NCBI GenBank assembly: GCA_029001845.1
Contig: JAREWP010000010.1
Span: 1 to 64,000 of the forward strand
Direction of reading: 5' to 3'
Length of the DNA stretch: 64,000 nt
Origin: Candidatus Magnetocorallium paracelense
GTDB taxonomy: Bacteria; Nitrospirota; Thermodesulfovibrionia; Thermodesulfovibrionales; Magnetobacteriaceae
The position numbers and the translations under genes are program-made. Shown piece by piece: positions 1-9,600 of this stretch. The notes under the pieces are model-generated. The model had not been told where the DNA came from. It saw only the letters and a list, made by a program, of their open reading frames with translations, and did not search any database. The number at the start of each line of letters is the position of its first letter. Position 1 is the stretch's first letter.

Positions 1-1
1 T

Positions 2-379
2 GAACTGATTGGAATCGAAAAGAAAAATGATTACTGTTATTATTATTTCTATTCATTCAGTTATCCTTATGGGGGCGTGGATTGTATGGTTGTTTTAATA
101 GAAGCGTTCGGCCATAGAGTTATCGGCATATATAACGGTTGCGAGTATTATGATTATGTTCCTAGGGAACATTGGTGCCTTAGAATTCCGACACCTTCAG
201 ACAGTAATGCCGCACTGTTAAAAGCTCTTAATATTAAAATGCCCTCCGTTCTGCCCCACAGAGAGGTGCCTGTAGTCACGAGAAAAAAGTTGCAGGCTCA
301 GCGAAAATCCATTGAAAAATATGGCTCTGCCGCCATCCGGCAGCCTTCGGGCAGGGGGGAACTTCCGTTAAAGAACTGA
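2..379 (+). CDS. Partial hypothetical protein, 5' end outside window
   Basis: The frame is open from the first bases of the window through to the stop at 377-379, so the gene begins upstream. A GTG at 77 is an in-frame possible start but nothing supports it over an upstream one. The visible part is rich in Tyr and Phe (residues just before 77) and then reads like a soluble domain. I do not recognise the family. The last ~100 bases lie antisense to the 3' end of the truncated transglutaminase-like gene, so this 3' tail may not be native sequence. Seen: open frame. Inferred: coding. Confidence 0.35.
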   Translation, partial: ELIGIEKKNDYCYYYFYSFSYPYGGVDCMVVLIEAFGHRVIGIYNGCEYYDYVPREHWCLRIPTPSDSNAALLKALNIKMPSVLPHREVPVVTRKKLQAQRKSIEKYGSAAIRQPSGRGELPLKN

Positions 380-1280
380 TATCCGTGGCGTTGCACTTCT
401 TTGTCTGCAAGCACATATCAGCTCCCTGAATGCTGCCGTATGTAGGTACGAATTCTATATTATTGCGTATCCAGTTGTGAATTTTTATAGGGTTCTTTTC
501 CAGCTCCTCCGCCTTTGCACGGATTGCATCGGTAAACTGTATCTCTATGGTCTCAGAAAGATCGGCTTCCGTTGGCGGATCGATTTTGGCTTTTGTCTCT
601 GACTTGCCGCCTGAGACTCCGGCTGACTGTTCGCCTGAAGAGGCGGGTATTGTACTGTCATTGTTCTTGCCGTTTCCGCTTCCCCTCTGAAACTCCTCTT
701 TTGTCAATCGAGGCATTTTGTTTACGGGCTGAGCGCTCCTGTGGGGTAGTTTATTCGGATCAAGAGACTGATGTCTCTTTGGCTTTGCATGCCTGCTTAA
801 AAACTCTCTCGTCTCCTTAATCCCTCTCCTCTCGCCATCCCTGTCACCGGACTTCCTTATTGTCTCTATATTTCCGATCAGCTCTTTGTATTTCCCTTTA
901 TAACTCTCTGTAAAATCATAATGCCTGTCAAGTATCTCAGATGAAAGTCCTTTGGACTTCAACATCTTCTCTGTCTCTGAAAACTCCTCTCTTATCGCCG
1001 TATCGATATCGGCCAGAGCATCTCTCTTTTCTTTTAAGGCTTTCCTTAATTCATCTCTTTTGCGGGAATCAACCTCTTCATCCATGTCGGTCAATAAATC
1101 GTCCAGTTCGGAGAGTGCTTTTTCCAGTTTTACGGCAGCTCCGGTTTCACTGCTCTCTCTTTTTTGTATACCAGATGTATCTTTTAACGCATAGGCAAGC
1201 TGATAGAGCCCGCAAAACTCCCACATAACAACCATAAGTACTGTTATCGATATCTTTCTGATAACTCCCCTGTTTTTCAT
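276..1280 (-). pseudogene. Truncated transglutaminase-like secreted protein
   Basis: 334 codons with an N-terminal signal peptide (about residues 1-31, ending in an AYA-type cleavage site), a charged coiled-coil stretch (about 50-165), a low-complexity linker, then the start of a bacterial transglutaminase-like domain (IHNWIRNNIEFVPTYGS, about 273-290). The family, typical of very large delta/Nitrospirota proteins, continues after GADM-LQTK-NA-D--SL into the catalytic core. Here homology stops at that point (about position 370), and the last 30 residues look foreign. The catalytic domain and everything C-terminal are missing, so the gene is a remnant. The start at 1280 has a nearby GGAGCA, consistent with a Shine-Dalgarno. 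Confidence 0.65.
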
Positions 1281-2125
1281 TGCTCCTCCATAAAAAAAGA
1301 TAAAAGTAATTGTTCAGGTACGCCTATTTGTGTTTGACCTGACACGGTAAGATTGAATCAAATATGGATATAGGCATAAGGCATAAGTAAAAAAGTATTG
1401 TTGCCTTTTGTGCAGTTATATGCGACTAATAAAGCCGTTAGACATCGTTATTCGGCTGTCAGCTCTGTATATGCTTTGAGCGCTGTACATTGATTTTTCT
1501 TAGCTGACTGCTGACTGCTGACAGCTGAATGCTTTTTTAGTAAATAAGCGCCCCGCCATGACATGGAAGAAAAAAGCAAACATGGCGAGATTCGTTTGAA
1601 TCGTATATTTCACGCTAAAATAACATGAATGAATTTAAAAGTCAAGATAAAAATATAAATAATTAAATTTATTTGTGATATTTACTCTTGAATTAATTTT
1701 TGATAATTTATTTAATATTTTTATTTATTTGCAATAGACTTGTAAAATATGTGAATAGTAATTCCAAAAATGAATGTTTTGTGAAAATAAAATGCGCTGT
1801 TTTGAGGTAGTCTGTCGAAAAATGATATTTTTTTTCCTTCTCTGTTTCCTGCTGTGATTACATTGGATCCGGTTTGCTCTTTGTCATTACTCTCAGGGCA
1901 AGGGACGTGGCGTAGGGGTCTTCTACCTGGCTGTCGTCAGGTTGTTGCGTGGTTTGGAGGTAAGTGTGGGTTACAAAAGCGTGAAGGTAATGCGATATAA
2001 GGATTTTAAAGTAAAATGAAAAGCATTACTTTTTTGTCCATAAAAGATAGCTTTAGATGCAGGGGTGGTGCTGTTTTGGCTTAAGTCCGCTCTTTTTCTG
2101 AGAGTTTAAAAGATGAACATTTTTT
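1281..2125. other. Gene-free region with repeat fragment
   Basis: 845 bases with no credible ORF. It holds one end of the A-family dispersed repeat (about 1487-1535, several copies of GCTGACTGCTGA-type units) and a very AT-rich stretch at about 1620-1790. A short GGCATAAGGCATAAG phrase at 1373-1388 recurs near 52592. Confidence 0.6.
1487..1535. repeat. A-family repeat, single end only
   Basis: Carries the AGCTGACTGCTGAC / GCTGACAGCTGAATGCTTTTTT end sequence that bounds the full-length A copies at 4202, 12885 and 38832. The conserved middle with the TTCACC-GGTGAA hairpin is absent. Probably a decayed or solo end. Confidence 0.4.
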
Positions 2126-3193
2126 TTATTGAGATTTAATTATTTCTGAAAATCTGGTTTCAAGGTCGACAATATTTTTGTTCATCTCCCGGATCGTTTC
2201 GTAGATAGTGTCTGTTATGGTATTGTTTGCTCCATGGAAATCCTCTATAAACTTTTCCATAAATACTTGAAAGTACTTTCTCGCATTCAATGCGGCTTTC
2301 AAAAGCTGACTCTGCAACTTTGAAAAATCTTTTGATGAAAAAAGTGTATTATACTCCTTTATACATCTATCCATCCACATTTTTAGTATTTTGTCGCTGC
2401 TTTTAATTTCATTCCCATCGCTTATCTCTTGTACAAGTTGTCGGATAACACTCTCTATAATCTCCTGAGCAGTTATATAGATTTTTTTCTGAAATTCGAC
2501 ATTTTGGGCAATAAAGGAGGAGTGTCTGTCAAGAATATTTTTAATTAACTCAAGTTTCTCTCTCTCTTCGTTTTCATGTTGGATTTTAAAGCGGCTTGTC
2601 AGACTGTTTTCAAAGGCGTCATATAAATTTTTGAATATCTCCATACCTGCCATGGGATTACCTGATAGTAAATAGGGGATTGTTTCGGTATTTTTCCTGA
2701 TAGCGTCTGTCCATGGTTTCAGGAAGCTCTCCTGTGTAGATACCCATATGTCGACTATTTCCAAGGTCTGTTTATAAAAATCGGACACTGTTTCAGTCGT
2801 AACAAAACCGAATATCCTGTCTATACTTTCTTTATATGCTGAGGAATCCAATGCAGCCATGACGTTGTCGATATTCACGGACTTCTTCAGTAATTCATTC
2901 AATATCGGTGTATGAAAGTCAAAAATACCGGAAAAGGAATCAATAGAAGTTTTCATTTTTTCAAAAATATCCTTCCTTTTTTCAAAAGGATAGTTTGTCA
3001 GGTACTCATCAAAAGTTTTGCCGATCGTTTTTGTCCAGGAGCTATATAAAGAGAATACTTCTTCTCTATTGTCAGCTGAAATTTCGCCAAGCCAGAAGGA
3101 TGATTGAAATTTTTTAGAGGTCTCTATCCAATTGTCCAAAAAATCTTTTTGTGTATTTAACCACTTATCAAAAAACTCTAATTCGTCCTTCAT
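2126..3193 (-). CDS. phaE: PhaE-like subunit of class III PHA synthase
   Basis: 355 residues, all-helical, opening with the FFDKWLNTQKDFLDNWIETSKKFQ type of Trp/Lys-rich helix characteristic of PhaE, repeated near residue 150 (DIWVSTQESFLKPWTDAI). In class III synthases PhaE forms a complex with the catalytic PhaC and activates polyhydroxyalkanoate polymerisation on granules. No phaC or other PHA gene lies within this window, so the partner must be elsewhere. An AGGAGAG element lies about 8 bases before the ATG. Length matches the family (about 330-370). Alternative: another coiled-coil phasin-like protein. Confidence 0.7.
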   Translation of the reverse strand: MKDELEFFDKWLNTQKDFLDNWIETSKKFQSSFWLGEISADNREEVFSLYSSWTKTIGKTFDEYLTNYPFEKRKDIFEKMKTSIDSFSGIFDFHTPILNELLKKSVNIDNVMAALDSSAYKESIDRIFGFVTTETVSDFYKQTLEIVDIWVSTQESFLKPWTDAIRKNTETIPYLLSGNPMAGMEIFKNLYDAFENSLTSRFKIQHENEEREKLELIKNILDRHSSFIAQNVEFQKKIYITAQEIIESVIRQLVQEISDGNEIKSSDKILKMWMDRCIKEYNTLFSSKDFSKLQSQLLKAALNARKYFQVFMEKFIEDFHGANNTITDTIYETIREMNKNIVDLETRFSEIIKSQ

Positions 3194-3260
3194 AATAAAT
3201 GCTCTCCTTTTGGTATTGGTATTTATACCGGATGAAATGTCTAAGGCCCTCCGGATATTT

Positions 3261-3336
3261 TAACCACGAAGGTCACGAAGAGCACGAAGATTTAAAAAAT
3301 TTGCTTTCTTCGCGCCCTTCGCGATCTTCGTGGTTA
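3261..3336. repeat. B-family inverted repeat (TAACCACGAAG ends)
   Basis: Begins TAACCACGAAGGTCACGAAG and ends with the complementary CTTCGCGATCTTCGTGGTTA, with an AT-rich loop. A second copy lies at 5927-6005. This CCACGAAGxxCACGAAG type of palindromic unit is dispersed in many environmental genomes; no protein is encoded. Confidence 0.7.
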
Positions 3337-3656
3337 TTAAGGGCTTATTTTCCGGAGAAAGATACTTCCACTAAATTTCATGACTGTTCAGGAGACCCCT
3401 TATTTATATAGTATATTGGGTTTTAAGGGGAATGATACGAATTCTCTTTGAGAATAGTAAAAAAATACTGCAAAAGTCAATTTTGGTTTTTAATTCATTA
3501 CTACTAGAGCGATACTTTGTTTATACAGCGAACCTGTAAAGTAAAAGATAACAGACACAAGGCATAAGGTTGGATTTTTTTTAATTCCGCCTTTCAAAGC
3601 AGACTGTAAAAAAACCGTTGGTAGCTTCGGATCGAAGGGTGCTTTCAATCTAAAGA

Positions 3657-3785
3657 CAGCAGTCAGCTATCAGCCTTCAGCCTGGGAAAGGATTGCTGTT
3701 ATGCCAATAATAAGCTTCACCTTATAGGTGTGATTCTGTTTTAAACCATAAAGTGTTACAATTAAAGAGCTGATAGCTGATAGCT
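3657..3785 (-). repeat. A-family dispersed repeat, copy 1
   Basis: About 129 bases with imperfect terminal inverted repeats (GCAGTCAGCTATCAGC at one end, GCTGATAGCTGATAGC at the other) and a small internal TTCACC/GGTG hairpin. It starts about 10 bases after the glnK stop codon. Copies at 4202, 12885 and 38832 share the full length. Confidence 0.75.
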
Positions 3786-3794
3786 TTGTTTACA

Positions 3795-4344
<550 letters not shown>

Positions 4345-4349
4345 TTTTA

Positions 4350-4440
4350 GGTTCACAGGTTCGAGAATGTAAGCTGTTCATATGGCTGCTTACCGGCTCA
4401 TTATCCTGTGACTTCGATAAAAGCTCCGAACCTGTGAACC
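4350..4440. terminator. Long-loop inverted repeat after amtB
   Basis: Perfect 14-bp arms GGTTCACAGGTTCG (4350-4363) and CGAACCTGTGAACC (4427-4440) enclose a 63-base loop that begins 10 bases after the amtB stop. It could act as a terminator or processing structure for amtB mRNA, but it has no T-run and may just be another mobile palindrome. Confidence 0.35.
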
Positions 4441-4450
4441 ATTATAAATT

Positions 4451-5761
4451 TTATGCCTTTGAAGGATGAATCTGGAAGTCGGGATAGGCCTCCATTCCAT
4501 GCTCTTCCACGTCCAGTCCGTTAAATTCCTCTTCTTCGTCTACGCGTAATCCGATAGTCGCTTTTATAAGCTTAAAAAGAATAAAGGCTGTCGGAAATAC
4601 CCATAAAAAGGCTGCTCCTATTCCTAGTAACTGAACACCGATTATTTTCATCGTTACACCGTCTGTATTAAACAGTCCCGCCGCCAGCGTGCCCCAGGCG
4701 CCGCAGACACCGTGAACGGATATGGCGCCCACTGGGTCGTCAATTTTTAACACCTGATCTATAAAAAGTACGGATATAACAACAATAACGCCGGCAATGA
4801 GACCTATTATGATTGCGCTGCCTGGCATCACATTTGCGCAGGGCGCTGTAATACCGACCAATCCCGCGAGAGCTCCGTTTAAAGTCATTGTCGGTTCCGG
4901 TTTTTTGAATTTTGACCACGATACAAACATCGCGCCTACGGCGCCTGCTGCTGCGGCCAGTGTTGTATTAACAGCTATCAAGGCAATATCAGTGCTAGCG
5001 GCCGTTGTACTTCCCACATTGAATCCGTACCATCCGAACCAGAGTATAAAAACGCCAAGCGCGCCGAGCGGTAAATTATGGCCGGGAATCGCTTTTACTG
5101 TATTGCCGACATACTTACCATGTCTCGGTCCAATAACGATGGCGCCTGCAAGGGCGGCCCATCCGCCTACGGAGTGGACAACCGTAGAGCCGGCGAAATC
5201 GATAAATCCCAAGGCTTCAAGCCAGCCCGATCCTTTGTACAGGCTGCCCCAGGCCCATGAACCGAAAACCGGATATATCAGACCTGTAATCACAACGGAA
5301 TAGGCAAGATAGGCGACAAATTTTGTCCTTTCGGCCATCGCTCCGGAAACAATGGTTGCAGCAGTGGCTGCGAATACAACCTGAAACATCCAGAAAGCCA
5401 GGACCCAGGGATCTTTGTCTGCTGCAAAGTCGCTCAGGAAAAATCCTGTTGTACCGAACCACCCGGTCTTTGTAACACCAAACATGATGGCAAAGCCTAT
5501 AGCAAAAAAAGATAATGCCCCCATGGACATATCCATCATATTTTTCATGATAATATTTACGGTGTTTTTTGATCGGGTAAAGCCTCCCTCTACAAGTGCA
5601 AAACCTGCCTGCATAAAAAAAACCATAAACGCAGCAATAAGAGTCCACAGAAAATCTGCATGTCTCTGCACTTCGGCAGCCTTTATCTCCGGCTCCTCTG
5701 CAAAAGCGGTCAGGCTTGAAAATAATAAAAATAAAAGTGTTAAAGAAAAAACCTTTCTCAT
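4451..5761 (-). CDS. amtB: Ammonium transporter AmtB
   Basis: 436 residues with a cleavable signal peptide (about 1-22, ending AFAEE), then the eleven-helix Amt fold: FALVEGGFTRSKN in the early helices, and the two pore histidines in HSVGGWAALAG and SVHGVCGAWGTLAAGLF. A charged cytoplasmic tail follows. Conducts ammonium across the inner membrane and is blocked by GlnK, encoded next on the same strand. GGGAGG lies about six bases before ATG at 5761. A sigma-54 type promoter about 310 bases upstream (6074-6089) suggests nitrogen control. Confidence 0.95.
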   Translation of the reverse strand: MRKVFSLTLLFLLFSSLTAFAEEPEIKAAEVQRHADFLWTLIAAFMVFFMQAGFALVEGGFTRSKNTVNIIMKNMMDMSMGALSFFAIGFAIMFGVTKTGWFGTTGFFLSDFAADKDPWVLAFWMFQVVFAATAATIVSGAMAERTKFVAYLAYSVVITGLIYPVFGSWAWGSLYKGSGWLEALGFIDFAGSTVVHSVGGWAALAGAIVIGPRHGKYVGNTVKAIPGHNLPLGALGVFILWFGWYGFNVGSTTAASTDIALIAVNTTLAAAAGAVGAMFVSWSKFKKPEPTMTLNGALAGLVGITAPCANVMPGSAIIIGLIAGVIVVISVLFIDQVLKIDDPVGAISVHGVCGAWGTLAAGLFNTDGVTMKIIGVQLLGIGAAFLWVFPTAFILFKLIKATIGLRVDEEEEFNGLDVEEHGMEAYPDFQIHPSKA

Positions 5762-5863
5762 CTAGTCCTCCCAAATTAAAGACTTAAGAACAGCAGGAAT
5801 CCTGCTGTTGTTTTTAAAGATGCAATTGTTGCAACTGTTCGGGTAAGATTACAGGACAAACGT

Positions 5864-5898
5864 CCATGAACCTCCGGTTCACCACAAAGCATGAAAAT
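5864..5898 (+). repeat. E repeat, copy 1 (35 bp)
   Basis: The sequence CCATGAACCTCCGGTTCACC followed by ACAAAGCATGAAAAT recurs in inverted orientation at 12793-12827 with one mismatch. Not coding. Confidence 0.6.
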
Positions 5899-5926
5899 AT
5901 ATAGTGATTGAAGAACATGGTACCTT

Positions 5927-6005
5927 TAACCACGAAGTTCACGAAGAGCAAGAAGTTTTTTAAAAAAAGAGTTTTTCTTCGTGCCCGACCTGAACTTCGT
6001 GGTTA
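5927..6005. repeat. B-family inverted repeat, copy 2
   Basis: TAACCACGAAGTTCACGAAG at the left and a complementary CTGAACTTCGTGGTTA at the right, with an A/T-rich loop. It sits between the sigma-54 promoter and amtB, so it would be transcribed in the amtB leader. Confidence 0.7.
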
Positions 6006-6073
6006 TGTAAACCCGGCCTCTCGTTGATTCTGTCAAGAGATTAAGTGACAAACAGTTATTATTCTTCTGTGTT

Positions 6074-6089
6074 TGCTAAAACCGTGCCA
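6074..6089 (-). promoter_or_regulatory. Sigma-54 (-24/-12) promoter, likely for amtB
   Basis: Read on the minus strand the sequence is TGGCACGGTTTTAGCA. The -24 GG and -12 GC dinucleotides are 12 bases apart, as RpoN requires, and only one base departs from the TGGCACG-N4-TTGCA consensus. It points at amtB and would start transcription near 6063, giving a leader of about 300 bases. RpoN with an NtrC-type activator commonly drives amtB/glnK. No rpoN or ntrC lies in the window. Confidence 0.6.
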
Positions 6090-6130
6090 CATCACAAGTA
6101 CCTGATTTTAAAAGAATTTAGCCTCTTTGT

Positions 6131-6170
6131 AACGATACAAAAATGTCGTGCGTTACATTTTTGTATCGTT
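6131..6170. promoter_or_regulatory. 16-bp palindrome, candidate activator site
   Basis: Perfect arms AACGATACAAAAATGT (6131-6146) and ACATTTTTGTATCGTT (6155-6170) with an 8-base loop. Its centre is about 87 bases upstream of the start site predicted from the sigma-54 promoter, the usual distance for an enhancer-binding protein. It does not match the NtrC consensus, so it could equally be a hairpin or repeat. Confidence 0.35.
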
Positions 6171-6292
6171 CTCCGAAAATCTGTAGAAACAACTGTTACT
6201 CCGCCCCAAAGAGCACAAGTTGTTGAGTGCACTCCGAGATTACTATAATGCTCTATCTATCCGGCTATTATCCTTTCCACGTACGTAACTAA

Positions 6293-6472
6293 AGGGCTTG
6301 TCAGGAAATAACTTTGACATATAGCGCCCGGATTTGGTTTAGATTCAATTGATTTGATTGAGTAAAACCGCAGTCATAGTAGTGCTATTTCGAGGATTTT
6401 GCGATTGAAAATCAATTGAAGATGAACTGAATACGGGATGAAAGATGTTAAAGTTATTTCCTGATAAGCCCT
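6293..6472. mobile_element. MITE-like palindromic element, 180 bp
   Basis: Terminal inverted repeats of 23 bp (6293-6315, starting AGGGCTTGTCAGG; 6450-6472, ending CCTGATAAGCCCT) differ at one position. The inside is itself loosely palindromic (TTCAATTGATTT against AAATCAATTGAA). It encodes no protein, so it looks like a non-autonomous transposable unit; no matching transposase is in the window. Confidence 0.65.
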
Positions 6473-6521
6473 AAAGCAGCTTTACTTAATGGAGGCGTTC
6501 ATTTTAAAATTACACGGAAGG

Positions 6522-6569
6522 CTGTCAGGTAAAACATGTGTTTTTGTTAAAGCCTGTTTTACCTGACAG
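6522..6569. terminator. Hairpin upstream of addA
   Basis: 15-bp arms CTGTCAGGTAAAACA (6522-6536) and TGTTTTACCTGACAG (6555-6569), followed on the plus strand by GTTTTTAACTTTTTTT. It resembles a rho-independent terminator, but no plus-strand gene precedes it, so it may be another palindromic repeat or attenuate addAB. Confidence 0.35.
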
Positions 6570-6650
6570 GTTTTTAACTTTTTTTGATTCGACCCTTATT
6601 AAGTCTCTACTCTTCGAAAACACCCCTTTAACCTGTGTATTATTATTCAT

Positions 6651-9600
6651 ATGCCTGACAGAATACTGGAAAAAGACAGCGATGTACATCTCCCGGCGTG
6701 CATTCTTCTTAAAGCTTCGGCAGGGTCCGGCAAAACGCATACTCTTACAAAACGTTTTGTACAGTTTCTCCTTTCCAAAAGAATCGACAAAAATAATCTT
6801 AGGAATATACTGGCCATTACTTTTTCCAATAACGCAGCCAGAGAGATGAAAGAGAGGACCCTTGGCTGGCTTAAGGAAATTTACTTTGGCGATCCCGAAA
6901 CGCTGAACCAGATCGAGGAGGTAGTTTCTCAAAGGCGCGAGAATCTCAAGGAAGAGGCGGAAAGACTAATCGATACGATTCTGGATAATTATACGGATTT
7001 TCAGGTAAAGACGATAGACAGCTATATGACGTCCATATTCAAAGCATCGGCCATAGAGTTCGGTTATACTCCTGATTTCGAAATCACTCTTACCAATAAA
7101 AGACTCATAACGTACGCCTTTGATCTCTTTTTACGAGATGTCAGAGAGGGGAGTTATAAAGCCGAACTTATGGAAAAGGTGACAAAGACAATAATCAGGG
7201 AAAACAGAAAAGGCGATTCCGCCTTTTTGTGGAATCCTGCCAACAATATTCTCTCTGAGCTTGAGACCATCTATAAAAAGCTGACAACAACAGGTAAAAG
7301 GGTTGTCATGGATGACTTTTCTTCTGACCTGAAAAGTATAAAGGAGCGGATAAGAGAGAAAACGGAAAATCTCGATGCCTTTGTGGAGAATTCGGGGCTT
7401 GAAAGAAACAGTAAGTGTACTTTGCCAAAGATTTTGGGATTTGTCAGAGGAGACAGGTTTCCTGAAATACTCGATTTGGGGGTAAAGAGCGTACCTGTAA
7501 AAAAGGTCAAAAAAAAGGATATCGCTTCATTATACGACAGCATTGTAAGCGACTGGATGGAATTGACCGCTCTAATCGGGGAATATGTAACCTATTTTGC
7601 ACTCACTTTTTATTATCCCTATTTAAAAGTTTATAAGGAGTTCGAAGAGACCATAGAGAGAGTCAATAGGCAGCAGTCTACCGTATATATTGGCGATATC
7701 AACAGGAATATCAAGAAATACCTGGATGAGGAGACGGCGCCCGATATATATTTCAGAATCGGAGAGACCATATACCACTATCTGATAGACGAATTTCAGG
7801 ATACCTCTCCTGTGCAATGGACGAATATGTTTTTGCTGGTAGAGAATTCGCTGTCCCAGGGCGGAAGTCTCTTTGCCGTAGGTGATACAAAACAGGGCAT
7901 TTACGGATTCAGAGATGCAGATTACAGGATCATGAAGGAGCTGGAAAAGGAGAACAGGTTTCTCTCTGCGGAAATTCAGGTAAAAGAGTTGGAAACAAAT
8001 TACAGGAGCCTGGAGAGAATCATCGAGTTCAACGATAAAGTTTTTAAGGAGAGGCTCTCTTCAACGGATTATAAGGACCTTGGCGACAGAAGCGGTCTCA
8101 CCGATTTTATTCAAAAGGTACGAAAGGGCAAAGAGGGGCTCGGTTACTCGGAAGTGACCATATTGCCGAAGGATCGGGAGAATCTGCCTGAGAGGCGTAA
8201 GATTCTTGAACTGACAGAGGAGTTAACCCAAAGAGGTTATAATTTGGGTGATATTGCCATACTTACCTCTGACAATGACACTGTTGTCCAGGTGTCGGAG
8301 TGGCTGAATGAAGGGGGACGGCAGTTTATCTCTTACAGCAGTCTCGATGTGAGGATAAGGAGGATTACGGGCGAAATAGTTTCTCTGTTGAAGTTTCTCG
8401 ATTCCCCTGTTGACGATCTTTCGTTCATGACTTTTTGCACAGGCCTTATTCTGAAAAGGTCTCTTAAGAGGGATTTCGATATTTCGGAAGAGGATTGCGA
8501 CAGAACGGTGCATGAGTTTCTCTTTAACAACAGGGAGTCGGAGGACAGGCCCTTTTATATTGCCTTTCAGAGAGAGTTCCCCCACTATTGGAGCCGATAT
8601 TTCAGCATGCTCTTTAAAGAATCCGGTTATCTCCCCCTATATGATCTGGCTGTCAATATTTTTAATACCTTTGACCTGTTCGAGACATTTACCGGCAAGG
8701 ATTCCGAAGAGGCCACGCTGGTGAAAATACTGGAGATTATTAAAAATTTTGAAGACACAGGTAAGAACAGTCTCCGGGATTTTATACTTTACGCGCTGGA
8801 TGAGGACAGCGGTGACTCGGAATGGAATATCGATGCACCCGAAAGGAGCAATGCCGTACAGGTGATGACAATACATAAATCAAAGGGACTGGGTTTTCCG
8901 GTTGTAATCCTCCTCCTCTATGGAGAGAAACATTTCAGGCCCGGCTATTTTCTACTCGATGACGATGATGGTGTCAGGTTGTTGAAGCTTACCGGGAAAA
9001 TGGCGGCCTTTGATCCTTTGTTCCGCAATATTCGGTTGAATGATATATACGGCGAGGAAGAGGCAAAATATAAGGTGAACGGATTAAACAGTCTATATGT
9101 GGGATTCACCAGGGCGAAATCGGAGATTTATGTAATCGGCGTCAAGGGGGAGAGGGAGAGTAAACCCTTTACATTACTGCCTGACGAGGAGTTTGCACCT
9201 GCCGAAAAACCGTTGGAAGTTTTTAAGGAAGTAATCGGAGAGGGCGAGGTCGCTCCGATTTATCACTGTAATAAAAAAATCGAACATACCTTTGAAAAGA
9301 GAGAGTCCATTCATTTCATGGAAAGAGGAAGGGGAGATTTCATACACAGTGTGCTTTGTCATATTCTGTTTACAGGCGGTAATATAAAGCACGACCTTAG
9401 AGATATTATTGAAACACTGAACAGGGTAAAGGGAGAGGACTATCCTGTGTCGAAAATTGCGGATCTGTTAAAGAGTTTTTTTAAAAGAGAGGAGATAAGA
9501 GAGTATTTTCTTGAAAAAGAGGGAAGAGTCGTGATGAATGAAGAGGAGTTCTTGGATTCCAGAGGCAATTTGTACAGAATGGACAGAGTTATAAAGGATA

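Larger units (their letters stand above)
3194..3794. other. Repeat-bearing intergenic region
   Basis: 600 bases between phaE and glnK with no credible gene. Contains a B-family inverted repeat (3261-3336) and a full A-family repeat (3657-3785), described separately. The remaining sequence shows nothing recognisable. Confidence 0.6.
5762..6650. other. Divergent amtB/addA intergenic region
   Basis: 889 bases with no credible gene. Contains an E repeat (5864-5898), a B repeat (5927-6005), a sigma-54 type promoter (6074-6089), a 16-bp palindrome (6131-6170), a MITE-like element (6293-6472) and a hairpin (6522-6569). Confidence 0.6.

Noticed and set aside
6131-6170. NtrC binding site upstream of amtB
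   Set aside because: The palindrome lacks the GCAC-N5-GTGC type core of NtrC sites, so it is listed only as a candidate activator site of unknown specificity.
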